A stretch of DNA of 36,653 nt, taken from positions 1 through 36,653 of the forward strand of contig CAJJCK010000108.1 of NCBI GenBank assembly GCA_905182675.1, given 5' to 3'. The position numbers and the translations under genes were made by a program. Under the pieces are notes generated by a model. That model was not told where the DNA came from, ran no database searches, and saw only the letters and a program-made list of their open reading frames with translations. Position 1 is the stretch's first letter; every line of letters begins with the position of its first letter. Shown in pieces: positions 14,394-23,179 of the stretch. This DNA is from an uncultured Cryomorphaceae bacterium (GTDB lineage: Bacteria > Bacteroidota > Bacteroidia > Flavobacteriales > Schleiferiaceae).

Positions 14394-15989
14394 ATGATGC
14401 CCAATTTCAATCACCCCCCTATTGCACAGCACCAATCACCCCCATCTATTAAGTGGGACAAGTACCTTATTAACGGCGAGTTAAAGACCTGGAACGGGCC
14501 TGTAGAACGTGTTTATAGCCCAATGGGAAAGGTCGATCAAGAAGGCAGGGTTGACCGTGTTTTTTTAGGGGAGGCACCGACGTTAGACGAAAGTGTTGGG
14601 CTAGAGGCGCTTGGCGCCGCAAAACAAGCCTATAACAACGGAAGAGGTTTTTGGCCTACCGCTAGCGCTACCCAGCGCATAGAGTGCATGGAGCGTTTTC
14701 TTGAACTGATGGCTCTCAAGAGAGAAGAAGTCAGCACCCTTTTGATGTGGGAAATAGCTAAAAACAAAAGCGCATCATACAAAGAGTTTGACAGAACGAT
14801 TGACTACATCAGAGACACCATAGACGAGTATAAGGAACTACAGCGCCGCGGATCACATATCGCTAGTAAAGGCGGCGTGATCTCCCAGGTACGTCGAGGA
14901 CCACTAGGTGTCGTTCTTTGTCTAGGGCCCTATAACTATCCGCTGAACGAGACTTTTTGCCTGCTGATACCCTCCGTTCTTATGGGAAACACGATCGTTT
15001 TTAAGCCAGCGAAGTATGGGGTGCTTTTACTGACACCTCTAATGGAGGCATTTCAAGAAGCTTTCCCACCGGGCGTACTCAACGTGGTTTTTGGAAGAGG
15101 AAGAACCCTTGCGGGACCCATTATGAAAACAGGAGATGTAGACGTCTTGGCTTTAATAGGCAATTCAAAAAGTTCAAACGCACTAGCCTCGCAACATCCA
15201 AAACCAAACCGACTAAGACAGGTTTTAGGATTAGAAGCAAAGAACCCGGCCATTGTTTTTGAAGATGCAAATCTAAATAAGGCCATAAAAGAGTGTGTTG
15301 CTGGGGCGCTAAGTTTTAATGGCCAGAGATGTACGGCGCTAAAACTAATTTTTGTCCATAAAAACATCTCTGCGGACTTTGTGCGGCGATTCAGTGACGC
15401 TGTTGATGAACTAAAGCTAGACCACCCAGAAAACAACAGTGATCTTACACCGCTTCCAGAAGCGAACAAGGCAGAATACATGGACGAATACGTCCTTGAC
15501 GCTAAGGAGAAAGGAGCAAGCGTCATGAACAAAAGAGCAGGAAAGGTTAACGAAACAGCTTATTTTCCAGCTGTTTTGTTTCCGGTAAACAAGCATATGA
15601 GGATTTTTCACGAAGAGCAGTTTGGCCCAGTGGTACCTATTGTTGAATATGACAAACTAGAGGAGGTTATGGATGCTATAGCGGAGTCAGATCATGGTCA
15701 ACAGTGTAGTGTTTTTAGTGAAAAGGAGTCTACAATATCTTACGCCGTGGACAACCTGGTAAATCAAGTGTGTCGTGTTAACATCAACACGTCCTGTCAA
15801 CGCGGTCCTGATTATTTACCTTTTACAGGAAGAAAAGACAGCGCTGTGGCAACACTAAGCGTACATGATGCGTTGAGGAGTTTTTCCATTCGCACCGTAG
15901 TCGCTGCGGGAACAGACCAAAAAAACCTGGTCCGAGACATTGTTTCGTCAGGCCAAAGCAATTGGATGACGACAGACTACTTGTTGTAA
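14394..15989 (+). CDS. gapN: NADP-dependent non-phosphorylating glyceraldehyde-3-phosphate dehydrogenase
   Basis: The protein oxidises glyceraldehyde 3-phosphate directly to 3-phosphoglycerate with NADP+, bypassing ATP formation and giving NADPH. It is 531 residues. The ALDH catalytic residues are present: Asn181 (GPYNYP), Lys204 (VFKPAKYG), Glu281 (LGLEAKNPA) and Cys313 (FNGQRCTALK). The phrases SFNGQRCTALK and CQRGPDYLPFTGRKDS are diagnostic for GapN rather than general ALDHs. This long form is the one often found in Flavobacteriia. Two consecutive ATG codons open the gene and either may be used. It is monocistronic and followed by a strong terminator. Confidence 0.92.
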   Translation: MMPNFNHPPIAQHQSPPSIKWDKYLINGELKTWNGPVERVYSPMGKVDQEGRVDRVFLGEAPTLDESVGLEALGAAKQAYNNGRGFWPTASATQRIECMERFLELMALKREEVSTLLMWEIAKNKSASYKEFDRTIDYIRDTIDEYKELQRRGSHIASKGGVISQVRRGPLGVVLCLGPYNYPLNETFCLLIPSVLMGNTIVFKPAKYGVLLLTPLMEAFQEAFPPGVLNVVFGRGRTLAGPIMKTGDVDVLALIGNSKSSNALASQHPKPNRLRQVLGLEAKNPAIVFEDANLNKAIKECVAGALSFNGQRCTALKLIFVHKNISADFVRRFSDAVDELKLDHPENNSDLTPLPEANKAEYMDEYVLDAKEKGASVMNKRAGKVNETAYFPAVLFPVNKHMRIFHEEQFGPVVPIVEYDKLEEVMDAIAESDHGQQCSVFSEKESTISYAVDNLVNQVCRVNINTSCQRGPDYLPFTGRKDSAVATLSVHDALRSFSIRTVVAAGTDQKNLVRDIVSSGQSNWMTTDYLL

Positions 15990-15995
15990 AAAAAG

Positions 15996-16028
15996 AAACC
16001 CCCGCTGCATACATGCAGCGGGGGTTTT
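15996..16028. terminator. Bidirectional terminator between gapN and tRNA-Cys
   Basis: CCCCCGCTGCAT (15999-16010) and ATGCAGCGGGGG (16013-16024) form a 12-bp inverted repeat with A-rich and T flanks. It serves gapN from one side and the minus-strand tRNA from the other. Confidence 0.9.
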
Positions 16029-16034
16029 ACTCTG

Positions 16035-16105
16035 AGGTTCCGAGCGGATTCGAACCGCTGTACATGGTTTTGCAGACCATTGCCTAGCCACTCGGCCACG
16101 GAACC
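16035..16105 (-). tRNA. tRNA-Cys (GCA)
   Basis: The minus strand folds into a complete cloverleaf: acceptor GGTTCCG/CGGAACC, D arm, anticodon arm ATGGT-CTGCAAA-ACCAT with anticodon GCA, a four-base variable loop, and T arm AGCGG-TTCGAAT-CCGCT. The discriminator base is T, as usual for tRNA-Cys, and CCA is not encoded. Confidence 0.96.
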
Positions 16106-16115
16106 TTAGGGAGGC

Positions 16116-16123
16116 CAAAAATA
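16116..16123 (-). promoter_or_regulatory. Probable -7 promoter element of tRNA-Cys
   Basis: The minus strand reads TATTTTTG, an exact TAnnTTTG match ending ten bases before the tRNA 5' end. Confidence 0.5.
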
Positions 16124-16158
16124 GCAGAAAAAATCTGTTCACCACAGAAATATTTCAA

Positions 16159-16524
16159 CTAACGTTCAGCTGTAAAAGTTAGAGCGACTCTTTCTACATC
16201 GCCATTAATAGGCGGGTTGAGCTTTGCTACATTCACATATGCCCTTTGAACGGAAGAGTGCTCGTTCATTATCCGGTCTATAATTCGCTGACAAACAACC
16301 TCAAGAAGTTTTGCGCGCTTGGCCATCTCTTCTTTTGTAATCTCATAAAGAGCTACATAATCAACGGTATCTTTTAGCTCATCTGTTTGGACAGAAACAG
16401 AAAGATTAGCCCAAACACTAATATTAACTTCGTAATGAGAGCCTATAACAGCCTCTTCCTGCATGCAGCCATGGTTAGCATAAAGCCTTATACCATGAAC
16501 ATCTATCTGTTGAAGCGTCGCCAT
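16159..16524 (-). CDS. folB: Dihydroneopterin aldolase
   Basis: FolB converts 7,8-dihydroneopterin to 6-hydroxymethyl-dihydropterin in folate biosynthesis. The 121-residue length is normal. The family patterns are GIRLYANHGCMQEEAVIGSH near the N-terminus, with the substrate-binding glutamate, then VDYVALYE, LLEVVCQRIIDRI, and the catalytic lysine in VNVAKLNPP. The ATG overlaps the gltX stop by one base (TAATG), so folB is translationally coupled to gltX. Confidence 0.93.
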   Translation of the reverse strand: MATLQQIDVHGIRLYANHGCMQEEAVIGSHYEVNISVWANLSVSVQTDELKDTVDYVALYEITKEEMAKRAKLLEVVCQRIIDRIMNEHSSVQRAYVNVAKLNPPINGDVERVALTFTAER

Positions 16525-18047
16525 TATTTAAGTGTTTCTATTGCTAAACTGATGCGCGCGAGAACCTCTTCTTTCCCCAACACTTCACATATCGTAAACA
16601 TGCTTGGGCCCATGCCCTTTCCGGTTACAGCCAGCCTGAACGAAGGGCCAACTTTTCCAAAACCGAGCTCTTTTTCCGTCAAATAACCTTTGAAGCTGGT
16701 TTCTATAGAATCAGCGTCGAAGGTGCCGAGTGCACGGAGCCTAATGGCTAGATCAGCCATCATTTGCGGGCTGTCAGCCGTCCACTTTTTCTTCAGCGTT
16801 TTTTCATCATAGGTTGTTGGGCGCTCAAACAAGAACAAACCTTCTGATACAAGGTCTTGGGGGAACGTAGCTCGCTCGCTCATCATCATCGCTACCGTGC
16901 CCAAGTGTTTTTCGTCACAATCCAGGCCACGCGAATTAAGCTCAGTCTTTAGCGCTCCAGCTAATTTTTCCTCACTCATTCCTCTTAAATAAACCTGGTT
17001 GAACCATTTACCTTTTTCAAAGTCAAATTTAGCGCCGCTTTTAGAGACGTTACTCAGGTCAAAAGTGTCGATCAACCCTTGAAGACTGAACACCTCTTGT
17101 TCTGTTCCCGGATTCCAACCAAGTAACGCAAGCATGTTTATAAAAGCATCAGGATAGAAGCCAATTTCTCTGTATCCACTTGCCGTCTCTTGAGTTTCCT
17201 CATTTTTCCAGTCAATAGGGAATACAGGGAAGCCCAGCCTGTCGCCATCGCGTTTTGACAGCTTTCCTGGCCCGTCGGGCTTCAAAAGCAGAGGTAAGTG
17301 GGCAAATATAGGGCGTTCCCATCCAAAGGCTTCGTAGAGCAGCACATGCAAAGGAGCAGAAGGAAGCCATTCTTCGCCGCGTATAACGTGGCTGATTTCC
17401 ATGAGATGGTCGTCCACAATATTAGCGAGGTGATACGTAGGCATACCATCACCTTTAAACAGGACTTTATCGTCCATGTTGTTTGTGTTTACACTCACCC
17501 ATCCACGAATGGTGTCTTCAAAGCGAACCTCGTGGTCTCGCGGAAGCTTCATTCTAACGACGTACGGCTCACCAGCGGCTATTTTAGCAGACACCTCGTC
17601 CTTGGCAAGGGTCAGCGAATTTTTCATGTTTTCGCGAGTGATGTAGTTGTATTGCCAGTTTGACGCCCCAGCCTCCTTCGCGAGTGCTCGTACCTGCTCG
17701 AGCTCTTCGGCGGTGTCAAAGGCGATATAAGCTTTGTCGTTTGCAAGCAAAGTCTCTGCATACTCTCGATACATAGGCTTGCGCTCACTTTGACGGTAAG
17801 GGCCGTTTCCGCGGTCTTCCCCACCGATACCCTCGTCAGGAGAAATGCCACACCAGGCCAAGGCTTCAATGATGTATTTTTCTGCTCCTGCAACAAATCT
17901 TGTTTGGTCCGTGTCTTCAACGCGAAGCAAGAAGTCTCCACCGTGTTTTTTGGCGAACAAATAATTATACAATGCAGTGCGCACCCCACCAATATGCAGG
18001 GGTCCTGTTGGAGATGGCGCAAATCTTACGCGAACTTTTGAGCTCAT
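16524..18047 (-). CDS. gltX: Glutamyl-tRNA synthetase
   Basis: The class I synthetase charges tRNA-Glu. It is 507 residues from MSSKVRVRFAPSPTG. The HIGH-type motif is PLHIGG at residues 17-21 and the KMSKS-type motif is KLSKRDG. The frame is open to 18080, but the family begins at VRVRFAPSPTGPLH, so ATG 18047 is chosen. A -7 box lies 22 bases upstream. Whether it also charges tRNA-Gln is open: the gatC in this window suggests the Glu-tRNA-Gln transamidation route, which would need a non-discriminating GltX. Confidence 0.95.
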   Translation of the reverse strand: MSSKVRVRFAPSPTGPLHIGGVRTALYNYLFAKKHGGDFLLRVEDTDQTRFVAGAEKYIIEALAWCGISPDEGIGGEDRGNGPYRQSERKPMYREYAETLLANDKAYIAFDTAEELEQVRALAKEAGASNWQYNYITRENMKNSLTLAKDEVSAKIAAGEPYVVRMKLPRDHEVRFEDTIRGWVSVNTNNMDDKVLFKGDGMPTYHLANIVDDHLMEISHVIRGEEWLPSAPLHVLLYEAFGWERPIFAHLPLLLKPDGPGKLSKRDGDRLGFPVFPIDWKNEETQETASGYREIGFYPDAFINMLALLGWNPGTEQEVFSLQGLIDTFDLSNVSKSGAKFDFEKGKWFNQVYLRGMSEEKLAGALKTELNSRGLDCDEKHLGTVAMMMSERATFPQDLVSEGLFLFERPTTYDEKTLKKKWTADSPQMMADLAIRLRALGTFDADSIETSFKGYLTEKELGFGKVGPSFRLAVTGKGMGPSMFTICEVLGKEEVLARISLAIETLK

Positions 18048-18069
18048 TTTATTAACCTTAGAATTGTGA

Positions 18070-18077
18070 CAAAGGTA
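18070..18077 (-). promoter_or_regulatory. Probable -7 promoter element of gltX-folB
   Basis: The minus strand reads TACCTTTG, an exact match to TAnnTTTG, ending 22 bases before the gltX ATG. Confidence 0.5.
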
Positions 18078-18103
18078 CAATCGGCCAAACCATTAGGAAA
18101 CAC

Positions 18104-18111
18104 TAACTTTG
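18104..18111 (+). promoter_or_regulatory. Probable -7 promoter element of the brxA operon
   Basis: TAACTTTG matches TAnnTTTG exactly and ends 20 bases before the brxA ATG, divergent from the gltX element 26 bases away. Confidence 0.5.
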
Positions 18112-18131
18112 TTTTATAAACACATCATATT

Positions 18132-18545
18132 ATGTACCCAGAAGAAATGATTGCGCCCATGCGCGCAGAGCTCGCTAACAGCGGATATACAGAGACAAAA
18201 ACGCCAGAAGAAGTAACCGCCGCAATAGAAGCTGAAGGCACAACACTAGTTGTGGTAAATTCAGTTTGTGGGTGTGCAGCAGGGTCTGCTCGTCCCGCTG
18301 CAATGGCGCTTGCGAAGTCTGAAGTAAAGCCAGATAGAATGATTACGGTTTTTGCTGGTAACGACCGTGACGCGGTGGACCAAGCAAGAAAGCACATGAT
18401 GCCGTTCCCTCCCTCGTCCCCTTGTATGGGCTTGTTTAAAAACGGAGAGCTCGTGCACATGGTAGAGCGTCATCACATTGAGGGTCGCACGGCACAAATG
18501 ATTGCCGGAAACCTTCTTGGGGCTTTTGAAGAGCATTGTAAATAA
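18132..18545 (+). CDS. Bacilliredoxin, BrxA/BrxB family
   Basis: The protein is a thioredoxin-like disulphide reductase of the BrxA/BrxB (YphP/YqiW) family, which removes bacillithiol from oxidised protein thiols. It is 137 residues, beginning MYPEEMIAPMR. The active site is the CGC motif at residues 46-48 inside NSVCGCAAG, the family hallmark. Cys98 in SSPCMGLF is a further conserved-looking cysteine. The family is common in bacillithiol-using Bacteroidota; no bsh biosynthesis gene lies in the window. It is the first gene of a plus-strand run, 7 bases ahead of the TrkA-like gene. Confidence 0.93.
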   Translation: MYPEEMIAPMRAELANSGYTETKTPEEVTAAIEAEGTTLVVVNSVCGCAAGSARPAAMALAKSEVKPDRMITVFAGNDRDAVDQARKHMMPFPPSSPCMGLFKNGELVHMVERHHIEGRTAQMIAGNLLGAFEEHCK

Positions 18546-18552
18546 GCACGCT

Positions 18553-19227
18553 ATGAACAAGAAGTTTGCAGTTATTGGATTAGGTGTTTTTGGCTCGGCT
18601 ATTGCACGAAAACTTGCCGAACGCGGAGCTGATGTAATGGCTATTGACGAGAACGAAGAGCGGGTTCAGCATCTTGCACAAGAGGTGGCCTTCGCAGTCA
18701 CGCTTGACGCAACGAACCTTCAGGCACTAGAAGCGCAAAACCTTAGAGACGTTGACGCTGTTGTGGTGAGTATCGGATCAAGTTTCCAAGAAATGCTTTT
18801 GTGTGTGTTTCAGCTGCAAGAAATGGGTGTTCCCAGAATCATTGCACGTGCTCAAGGACCTGTTCAGCGAAAAATTCTAGAAAAAATGGGTGTTCAAAAT
18901 ATCCTGAGCCCAGAAATGGAGGTTGCAAATAACGTCGCAGAGCAACTCATTAATCCCGGTGTTTTGATGTGTGTTCAGCTTCCGGACGACTATGAAATCA
19001 TAGAGGTTGAAGCACCGTCTAAAATAATCGGTCGCTCCCTAGAAGACATCGGCCTTCGCAAGAAATACAACATCAACCTGGTTACGGTTTTACGCAAATC
19101 AGAAGAAGACAACACCCACCACATCAACGGTGTCCCAAGCCCAGACAGCTTCATCAACCCGGGAGACATTATTTTGGTTTTCGGTCAAGTAAAAGACATC
19201 AACAGGTTTATTGAGATCAACGTATAA
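18553..19227 (+). CDS. TrkA/KtrA family potassium uptake regulator
   Basis: The protein is a cytosolic RCK subunit that gates a potassium uptake channel of the KtrB/TrkH type in response to nucleotides. It is 224 residues. An N-terminal Rossmann domain (residues 1-130) has the GLGVFG motif at 9-14 and an acidic residue after the second strand (AIDENEE). A C-terminal TrkA_C domain follows at about 140-220. Single RCK length points to the KtrA form rather than the duplicated E. coli TrkA. No channel gene is adjacent. ATG 18553 is preferred over an upstream in-frame start that would overlap the end of brxA. The stop overlaps the next start (TAATG). Confidence 0.9.
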   Translation: MNKKFAVIGLGVFGSAIARKLAERGADVMAIDENEERVQHLAQEVAFAVTLDATNLQALEAQNLRDVDAVVVSIGSSFQEMLLCVFQLQEMGVPRIIARAQGPVQRKILEKMGVQNILSPEMEVANNVAEQLINPGVLMCVQLPDDYEIIEVEAPSKIIGRSLEDIGLRKKYNINLVTVLRKSEEDNTHHINGVPSPDSFINPGDIILVFGQVKDINRFIEINV

Positions 19228-19943
19228 TGGGCGCAAAGGGCCAAATCATAATCACAGGAGTGAGCTCTGGAATAGGGCTTGCCATCGCAAAATTAGCGCT
19301 GGAAACAGGCTTTAGCGTGCAGGGAATAGGAAGAAATGAGCCAAAAGAGCTAACGAGCAACCCGTATTGGTTTTTCACTACAGCGGATTTATCACAAGAA
19401 AACGAAGTAGAGGACATTCCGTTTAAACTCGCTGCAGACCCACTGCCAACGGTGCTCATTAACAACGCCGGAACACTCGGAGCAATGGGCCAGGCTAAAA
19501 CAATTGACTGGAACGACACCAACGAATGCATGACCCTGAACGTAACCGCTCCAATGAGATTGACGGCACGTTTTATGTCGTTATCTCAAGAGTCAAAACA
19601 AGTCTTCTTTACAGGTTCAGGCGCCGCGGAATACCCGATTAACGGATGGTCATCCTATTGTGCTTCAAAAGCAGCAATTCACATGTATGCTGAGGTTTTA
19701 GCGCAAGAAAACCCCTCAGTACCTATTCATGCGTTTACGCCAGGAAAGGTAGACACTCCCATGCAAGCACAAATACGGGCGGCCTCAAAGGAAGACTTCC
19801 CAGGAGTGGAACACTTTAGAGAAGAGTACGCAGATGGATTGCTTGTAAAGCCAGAAGCTGTAGCTAAAGCAGTTTTACATGTAGTACAAAACCCCGGTGA
19901 ACAACCGGTCGTTTTTCCGACATCACAAATAACAACAGTATAA
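19227..19943 (+). CDS. Short-chain dehydrogenase/reductase
   Basis: The protein is a classical SDR of 238 residues. The nucleotide-binding TGVSSGIG is at residues 10-17, NNAG at 79-82, a catalytic Ser at about 131, and YCASK gives Tyr144 and Lys148. The Arg36 in GIGRNEP after the second strand hints at NADP(H) preference. The substrate is not identifiable. It is translationally coupled to the potassium regulator by a one-base overlap, which suggests co-expression rather than shared function. Confidence 0.9.
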   Translation: MGAKGQIIITGVSSGIGLAIAKLALETGFSVQGIGRNEPKELTSNPYWFFTTADLSQENEVEDIPFKLAADPLPTVLINNAGTLGAMGQAKTIDWNDTNECMTLNVTAPMRLTARFMSLSQESKQVFFTGSGAAEYPINGWSSYCASKAAIHMYAEVLAQENPSVPIHAFTPGKVDTPMQAQIRAASKEDFPGVEHFREEYADGLLVKPEAVAKAVLHVVQNPGEQPVVFPTSQITTV

Positions 19944-20429
19944 ATGAACAAGATTCTATCCACCATTGCCCTTGCCATTTGTTTTGCTTCGTGCGACACA
20001 ACGCCTCAGTCTTCAGAAGTTTTTGTTCATCAAGACTTATTGGGAGAATGGACTGTAAGCCAGGTGGCTTACAGCGGAGAAATGCCCAACCCATTGAACC
20101 CGTCAGCGCTCATGCAGTTTAGCGGCCTAGGCAGTCAATTGGTAGGCGAGGTAAACATTTATGAAATGCCGGACAGTGGCAACATAGACCTACAATTTGT
20201 CGCAAATTTAAACACTATTCAAGTTCCTGTAGAGCTAGCAAGCGCCGGAACATGGAGTCTAACGAACAGTGATAGTGCTTTAGTTTTAGACAATGACAGC
20301 GTGAGCTACAGTTTTGTTATGGTGAGCAGTCTTCCTGCCACGCAAGTATGGAGAACGTCCTTCATGCAGGTTCCGGCAGACAGCAGCTACTGGGCAGACA
20401 TTGACCTTGAACTAATGTTGATTAAATAA
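19944..20429 (+). CDS. Lipoprotein, possibly lipocalin-like
   Basis: The 161-residue protein has a lipoprotein signal with lipobox CFASC, Cys17. The mature part begins with a spacer and then LLGEWTVSQVAYSG, the kind of GxW motif seen in lipocalin-like Bacteroidota proteins, followed by alternating beta-like strands. It starts directly after the SDR stop and lies 17 bases ahead of trpS. Function is unknown, and the lipocalin idea rests on one short motif. Confidence 0.8.
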   Translation: MNKILSTIALAICFASCDTTPQSSEVFVHQDLLGEWTVSQVAYSGEMPNPLNPSALMQFSGLGSQLVGEVNIYEMPDSGNIDLQFVANLNTIQVPVELASAGTWSLTNSDSALVLDNDSVSYSFVMVSSLPATQVWRTSFMQVPADSSYWADIDLELMLIK

Positions 20430-20446
20430 TAGATAGTCGCTAAAAA

Positions 20447-21415
20447 ATGGCAAGAGTACTCACAGGAATTCAAAGCTCAGGACGTCAGCATCTAGGAAAT
20501 ATTCTAGGCGCTATTCGACCTGCAATTCAAATGAGCAACGACCCTAAAAACGAGGCGTTTTTATTTATAGCAGACCTCCACAGCCTGACCTCCGTGAAAG
20601 ATGCGGGACTGCGTAAAGAAAACCTGCTAGCTACAGCAGCGGCATGGCTTGCCTGTGGTCTTGATCCTGAAAAAGTAGTGTTTTATGTGCAAAGCGATCT
20701 TCCGGAGTGTACAGAATTAACATGGTATTTGAACTGCTTTACGCCGTTTCCTATGCTCGCTAATGCGCATAGCTTTAAGGACAAGAGCGATAACCTTAGC
20801 GATGTAAATGCTGGGCTGTTTGATTACCCGGTACTTATGGCCTCTGACATCTTACTTTATGACGCTGAGGTTGTGCCGGTTGGCAAGGACCAGAAGCAAC
20901 ACCTTGAAATCACCCGTGATCTAGCGCTTAGCTTTAATCACCGTTATGGAGACACTTTTGTAGCCCCGGAAGTTAGTATTTCCGAAGAAGTCATGACTGT
21001 TCCCGGTACAGATGGGCGTAAAATGAGCAAGAGCTATGGCAATATTATTGACGTGTTCTTGCCAAAGAAGCAGTTGAAAAAACAAGTGATGGGCATTCAA
21101 ACGGACTCTACGCCTCTTGAAGGAGCTAAGGACCCAGATTCTTGCAATGTTTTTGCGCTTTATAAATTGCTCGCTACAGCATCACAAACAGAGGAAATGT
21201 CAAGGCTTTATAGAGCAGGAAACTATGGTTATGGACACGCTAAAACAGCACTCCTAGAGCTTATTCTAGAAGAGTTTAGTGACGCACGTGACAGGTTTGA
21301 CCACTTCATTGACCACCCAGAAGAGGTTTTCACCGCGCTTCAACAAGGAGCAGATAAAGCGAGGCCTATAGCTAAAGAGACCCTACTTAGAGTAAGAGCT
21401 AAGCTTGGCTTTTAG
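20447..21415 (+). CDS. trpS: Tryptophanyl-tRNA synthetase
   Basis: The class I synthetase charges tRNA-Trp. It is 322 residues, near the usual ~330. The HIGH-type motif is HLGN at 15-18 and the KMSKS motif is at 192-196 in GTDGRKMSKSYGN. The GKDQKQHLEITRD segment is typical. The end overlaps the long open frame of plsC, but not its chosen ATG. Confidence 0.96.
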   Translation: MARVLTGIQSSGRQHLGNILGAIRPAIQMSNDPKNEAFLFIADLHSLTSVKDAGLRKENLLATAAAWLACGLDPEKVVFYVQSDLPECTELTWYLNCFTPFPMLANAHSFKDKSDNLSDVNAGLFDYPVLMASDILLYDAEVVPVGKDQKQHLEITRDLALSFNHRYGDTFVAPEVSISEEVMTVPGTDGRKMSKSYGNIIDVFLPKKQLKKQVMGIQTDSTPLEGAKDPDSCNVFALYKLLATASQTEEMSRLYRAGNYGYGHAKTALLELILEEFSDARDRFDHFIDHPEEVFTALQQGADKARPIAKETLLRVRAKLGF

Positions 21416-21419
21416 CGCC

Positions 21420-22175
21420 ATGAAAAAATTACTGAGCTACATACATCACTTTTGGTATTATTTGGTTGCGCTAATTTCTATCGTAGTGCTTTTACCCGCG
21501 CTTCTATGGACCGCAAGACCAGGAGCTAATTATGCCCATTTTTTTAAACTAGCCAAGGTTTGGTCGTGGTTGTATCTAGTAGGAATGGGTGTTTGGCCTA
21601 GACCGGGAAAGTACAAAATGAAGCATCCTGGCCCCATGGTACTAGCAGCAAACCACGGATCAGATCTTGATATTCCCATGACTTTTTTAGCGAGTCCCGT
21701 TCCCGTAGTCTTCATGGGAAAGGCTGAGCTTTTGAAACTCCCCTTGTTTGGCTATTTCTTCAAGCAGACCAGCATTGCCGTGGATAGAAGCAGCTACTCA
21801 GGCAGAAAGCAAGCGCTTATTGACGCAGGCCAGCGGATAAAGGACGGATATAGTGTTTGTATATTTCCAGAAGGCGGTATCCCGCCTCAAAAGCAGCTAC
21901 TGGGCTCCTTCAAAGCAGGCGCCTTTAAACTTGCCGTGGACAACAACGTTCCCATAGTACTGATGAGTATTTACCAAAACAAGTTCAGACTAGGCGACTG
22001 GGGAGAGCCCTCAAGCTTAGGGCCTGTGGACACAAAGGTGATAGGAGAGTTCTGGCCAAATACGGATGCTGAAAACGCTCTAAAAGAGCTGAGGGACCTC
22101 TGCTATATCACCCTTGCTGAGGACTTAAAAAACTGGGGACACACCGGCAATCTTGCCTTACCTTTACGCTCCTAA
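21420..22175 (+). CDS. plsC: 1-acyl-sn-glycerol-3-phosphate acyltransferase
   Basis: The membrane-bound acyltransferase makes phosphatidic acid for phospholipid synthesis. It is 251 residues from MKKLLSYIHH. A hydrophobic helix spans residues 10-30. The catalytic HX4D motif is NHGSDLD with His79 and Asp84. The acceptor-binding motif is FPEGG at 149-153 (usual FPEGT). An in-frame TTG at 21405 overlaps trpS, and ATG 21420, four bases after the trpS stop, is preferred. gatC follows after 9 bases. Confidence 0.92.
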   Translation: MKKLLSYIHHFWYYLVALISIVVLLPALLWTARPGANYAHFFKLAKVWSWLYLVGMGVWPRPGKYKMKHPGPMVLAANHGSDLDIPMTFLASPVPVVFMGKAELLKLPLFGYFFKQTSIAVDRSSYSGRKQALIDAGQRIKDGYSVCIFPEGGIPPQKQLLGSFKAGAFKLAVDNNVPIVLMSIYQNKFRLGDWGEPSSLGPVDTKVIGEFWPNTDAENALKELRDLCYITLAEDLKNWGHTGNLALPLRS

Positions 22176-22184
22176 GGTCACACT

Positions 22185-22478
22185 ATGAGCATCACAAAAG
22201 AACAAATCAAACACCTTGCACACCTAAGCCGTCTTGAGCTTAACGATAATGAACTGGACTCTATGCAAGGTGACATGGAAAAGATATTAGAGTTTGTCGC
22301 GAAAATCGACGAGCTAGACCTCACAGGTGTTGAGCCGTTAACTCAAATGAGCGGCAGTGTTGATGTGATGAGAACAGATGAAGCGCTCAACATGATCACC
22401 AAAGAACAAGCCTTGAAAAACGCTCCAGACGCTAACTCAGACTATTTTCGTGTGCCTAAGTTTGGAAAGAAGGCATAG
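22185..22478 (+). CDS. gatC: Glutamyl-tRNA(Gln)/aspartyl-tRNA(Asn) amidotransferase subunit C
   Basis: GatC stabilises the GatAB amidotransferase that converts mischarged Glu-tRNA-Gln to Gln-tRNA-Gln. It is 97 residues with the family pattern HLAHLSRLELNDNELDSM, then MEKILEFVAKIDELD, VEPLTQM and the C-terminal YFRVPKF. gatA and gatB are not in the window, as is usual for Bacteroidota. It is the last gene of the run that starts at brxA. Confidence 0.94.
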   Translation: MSITKEQIKHLAHLSRLELNDNELDSMQGDMEKILEFVAKIDELDLTGVEPLTQMSGSVDVMRTDEALNMITKEQALKNAPDANSDYFRVPKFGKKA

Positions 22479-22536
22479 TCCAGCAACATTTCTACGATCA
22501 CGATGTTGACCATGTAATTGACCCATCATATCCTCT

Positions 22537-23064
22537 ATGAAAATCACTATTGTTCAAGGAAGCCCTAGAACGGGATCCAATTCCAGTAAAGTTGCCGTTT
22601 TTTTAGCCTCAGAGCTTGAGCGAAAATTTGGAGCATCGATAACCATGGTCGATGTTCAAAAAATCAATGCGCCTAATTACGGCTCCAACACTAATTTTGA
22701 CCAAGAGGAAGAGGTTGCTAGACATTTTGGAGACGCTGATGGACTACTCTTTGTGGTTCCTGAATACAATGGCCGCGTCCCGGGAGCTTTTAAAAACCTG
22801 ACAGATTACTATCGGTCAGAGTTCAAAAAGAAACCCATGGCGACATGTACTGTAAGCGCAGGGCCTTTTGGGGGACTGAACGCTCTTCACGACCTGCGCT
22901 CGTGGATGCTTTATGTTGAAGGTGTAGTTTCTCCAACGAAGCTTTTAGTGAGCGGAGCTGGAAAACTCTTTGATCAGGACAACACTCCAGGAGACGCACA
23001 TTTTAACATCAACTACCCCGTCTTTCTAGAGGACTTTATTTGGCTGACGGAAAAGCTCACCTAG
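22537..23064 (+). CDS. NAD(P)H-dependent FMN reductase
   Basis: The flavodoxin-fold reductase is 175 residues. The phosphate-binding loop GSPRTGSNSSKVA is at residues 9-21, and the family signature PEYNGRVPGAFKN follows in the middle. The family reduces FMN, azo dyes or quinones, and the substrate is not defined by sequence. It is separated from gatC by 58 bases without a recognisable promoter box and ends before a terminator. Confidence 0.9.
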   Translation: MKITIVQGSPRTGSNSSKVAVFLASELERKFGASITMVDVQKINAPNYGSNTNFDQEEEVARHFGDADGLLFVVPEYNGRVPGAFKNLTDYYRSEFKKKPMATCTVSAGPFGGLNALHDLRSWMLYVEGVVSPTKLLVSGAGKLFDQDNTPGDAHFNINYPVFLEDFIWLTEKLT

Positions 23065-23124
23065 CAGCCCGCGGAAAGCAGATGACACCACTCCATGGCG
23101 TTTGCAACAATACAGTAGACAAAT

Positions 23125-23156
23125 AAAAAAGCCCCACAGTACTGTGGGGCTTTTTT
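23125..23156. terminator. Bidirectional terminator between the FMN reductase and the DUF2723 gene
   Basis: A perfect 32-base palindrome, AAAAAAGCCCCACAGT followed by ACTGTGGGGCTTTTTT. It lies between convergent genes and fits termination from both sides. Confidence 0.93.
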
Positions 23157-23179
23157 GTGTTCAATTCTCGAGAGAACGT

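Noticed and set aside
15053-15532. Minus-strand ORF of 159 codons inside gapN
   Set aside because: It is a serine/alanine-rich shadow of the gapN frame, without a promoter or family match.
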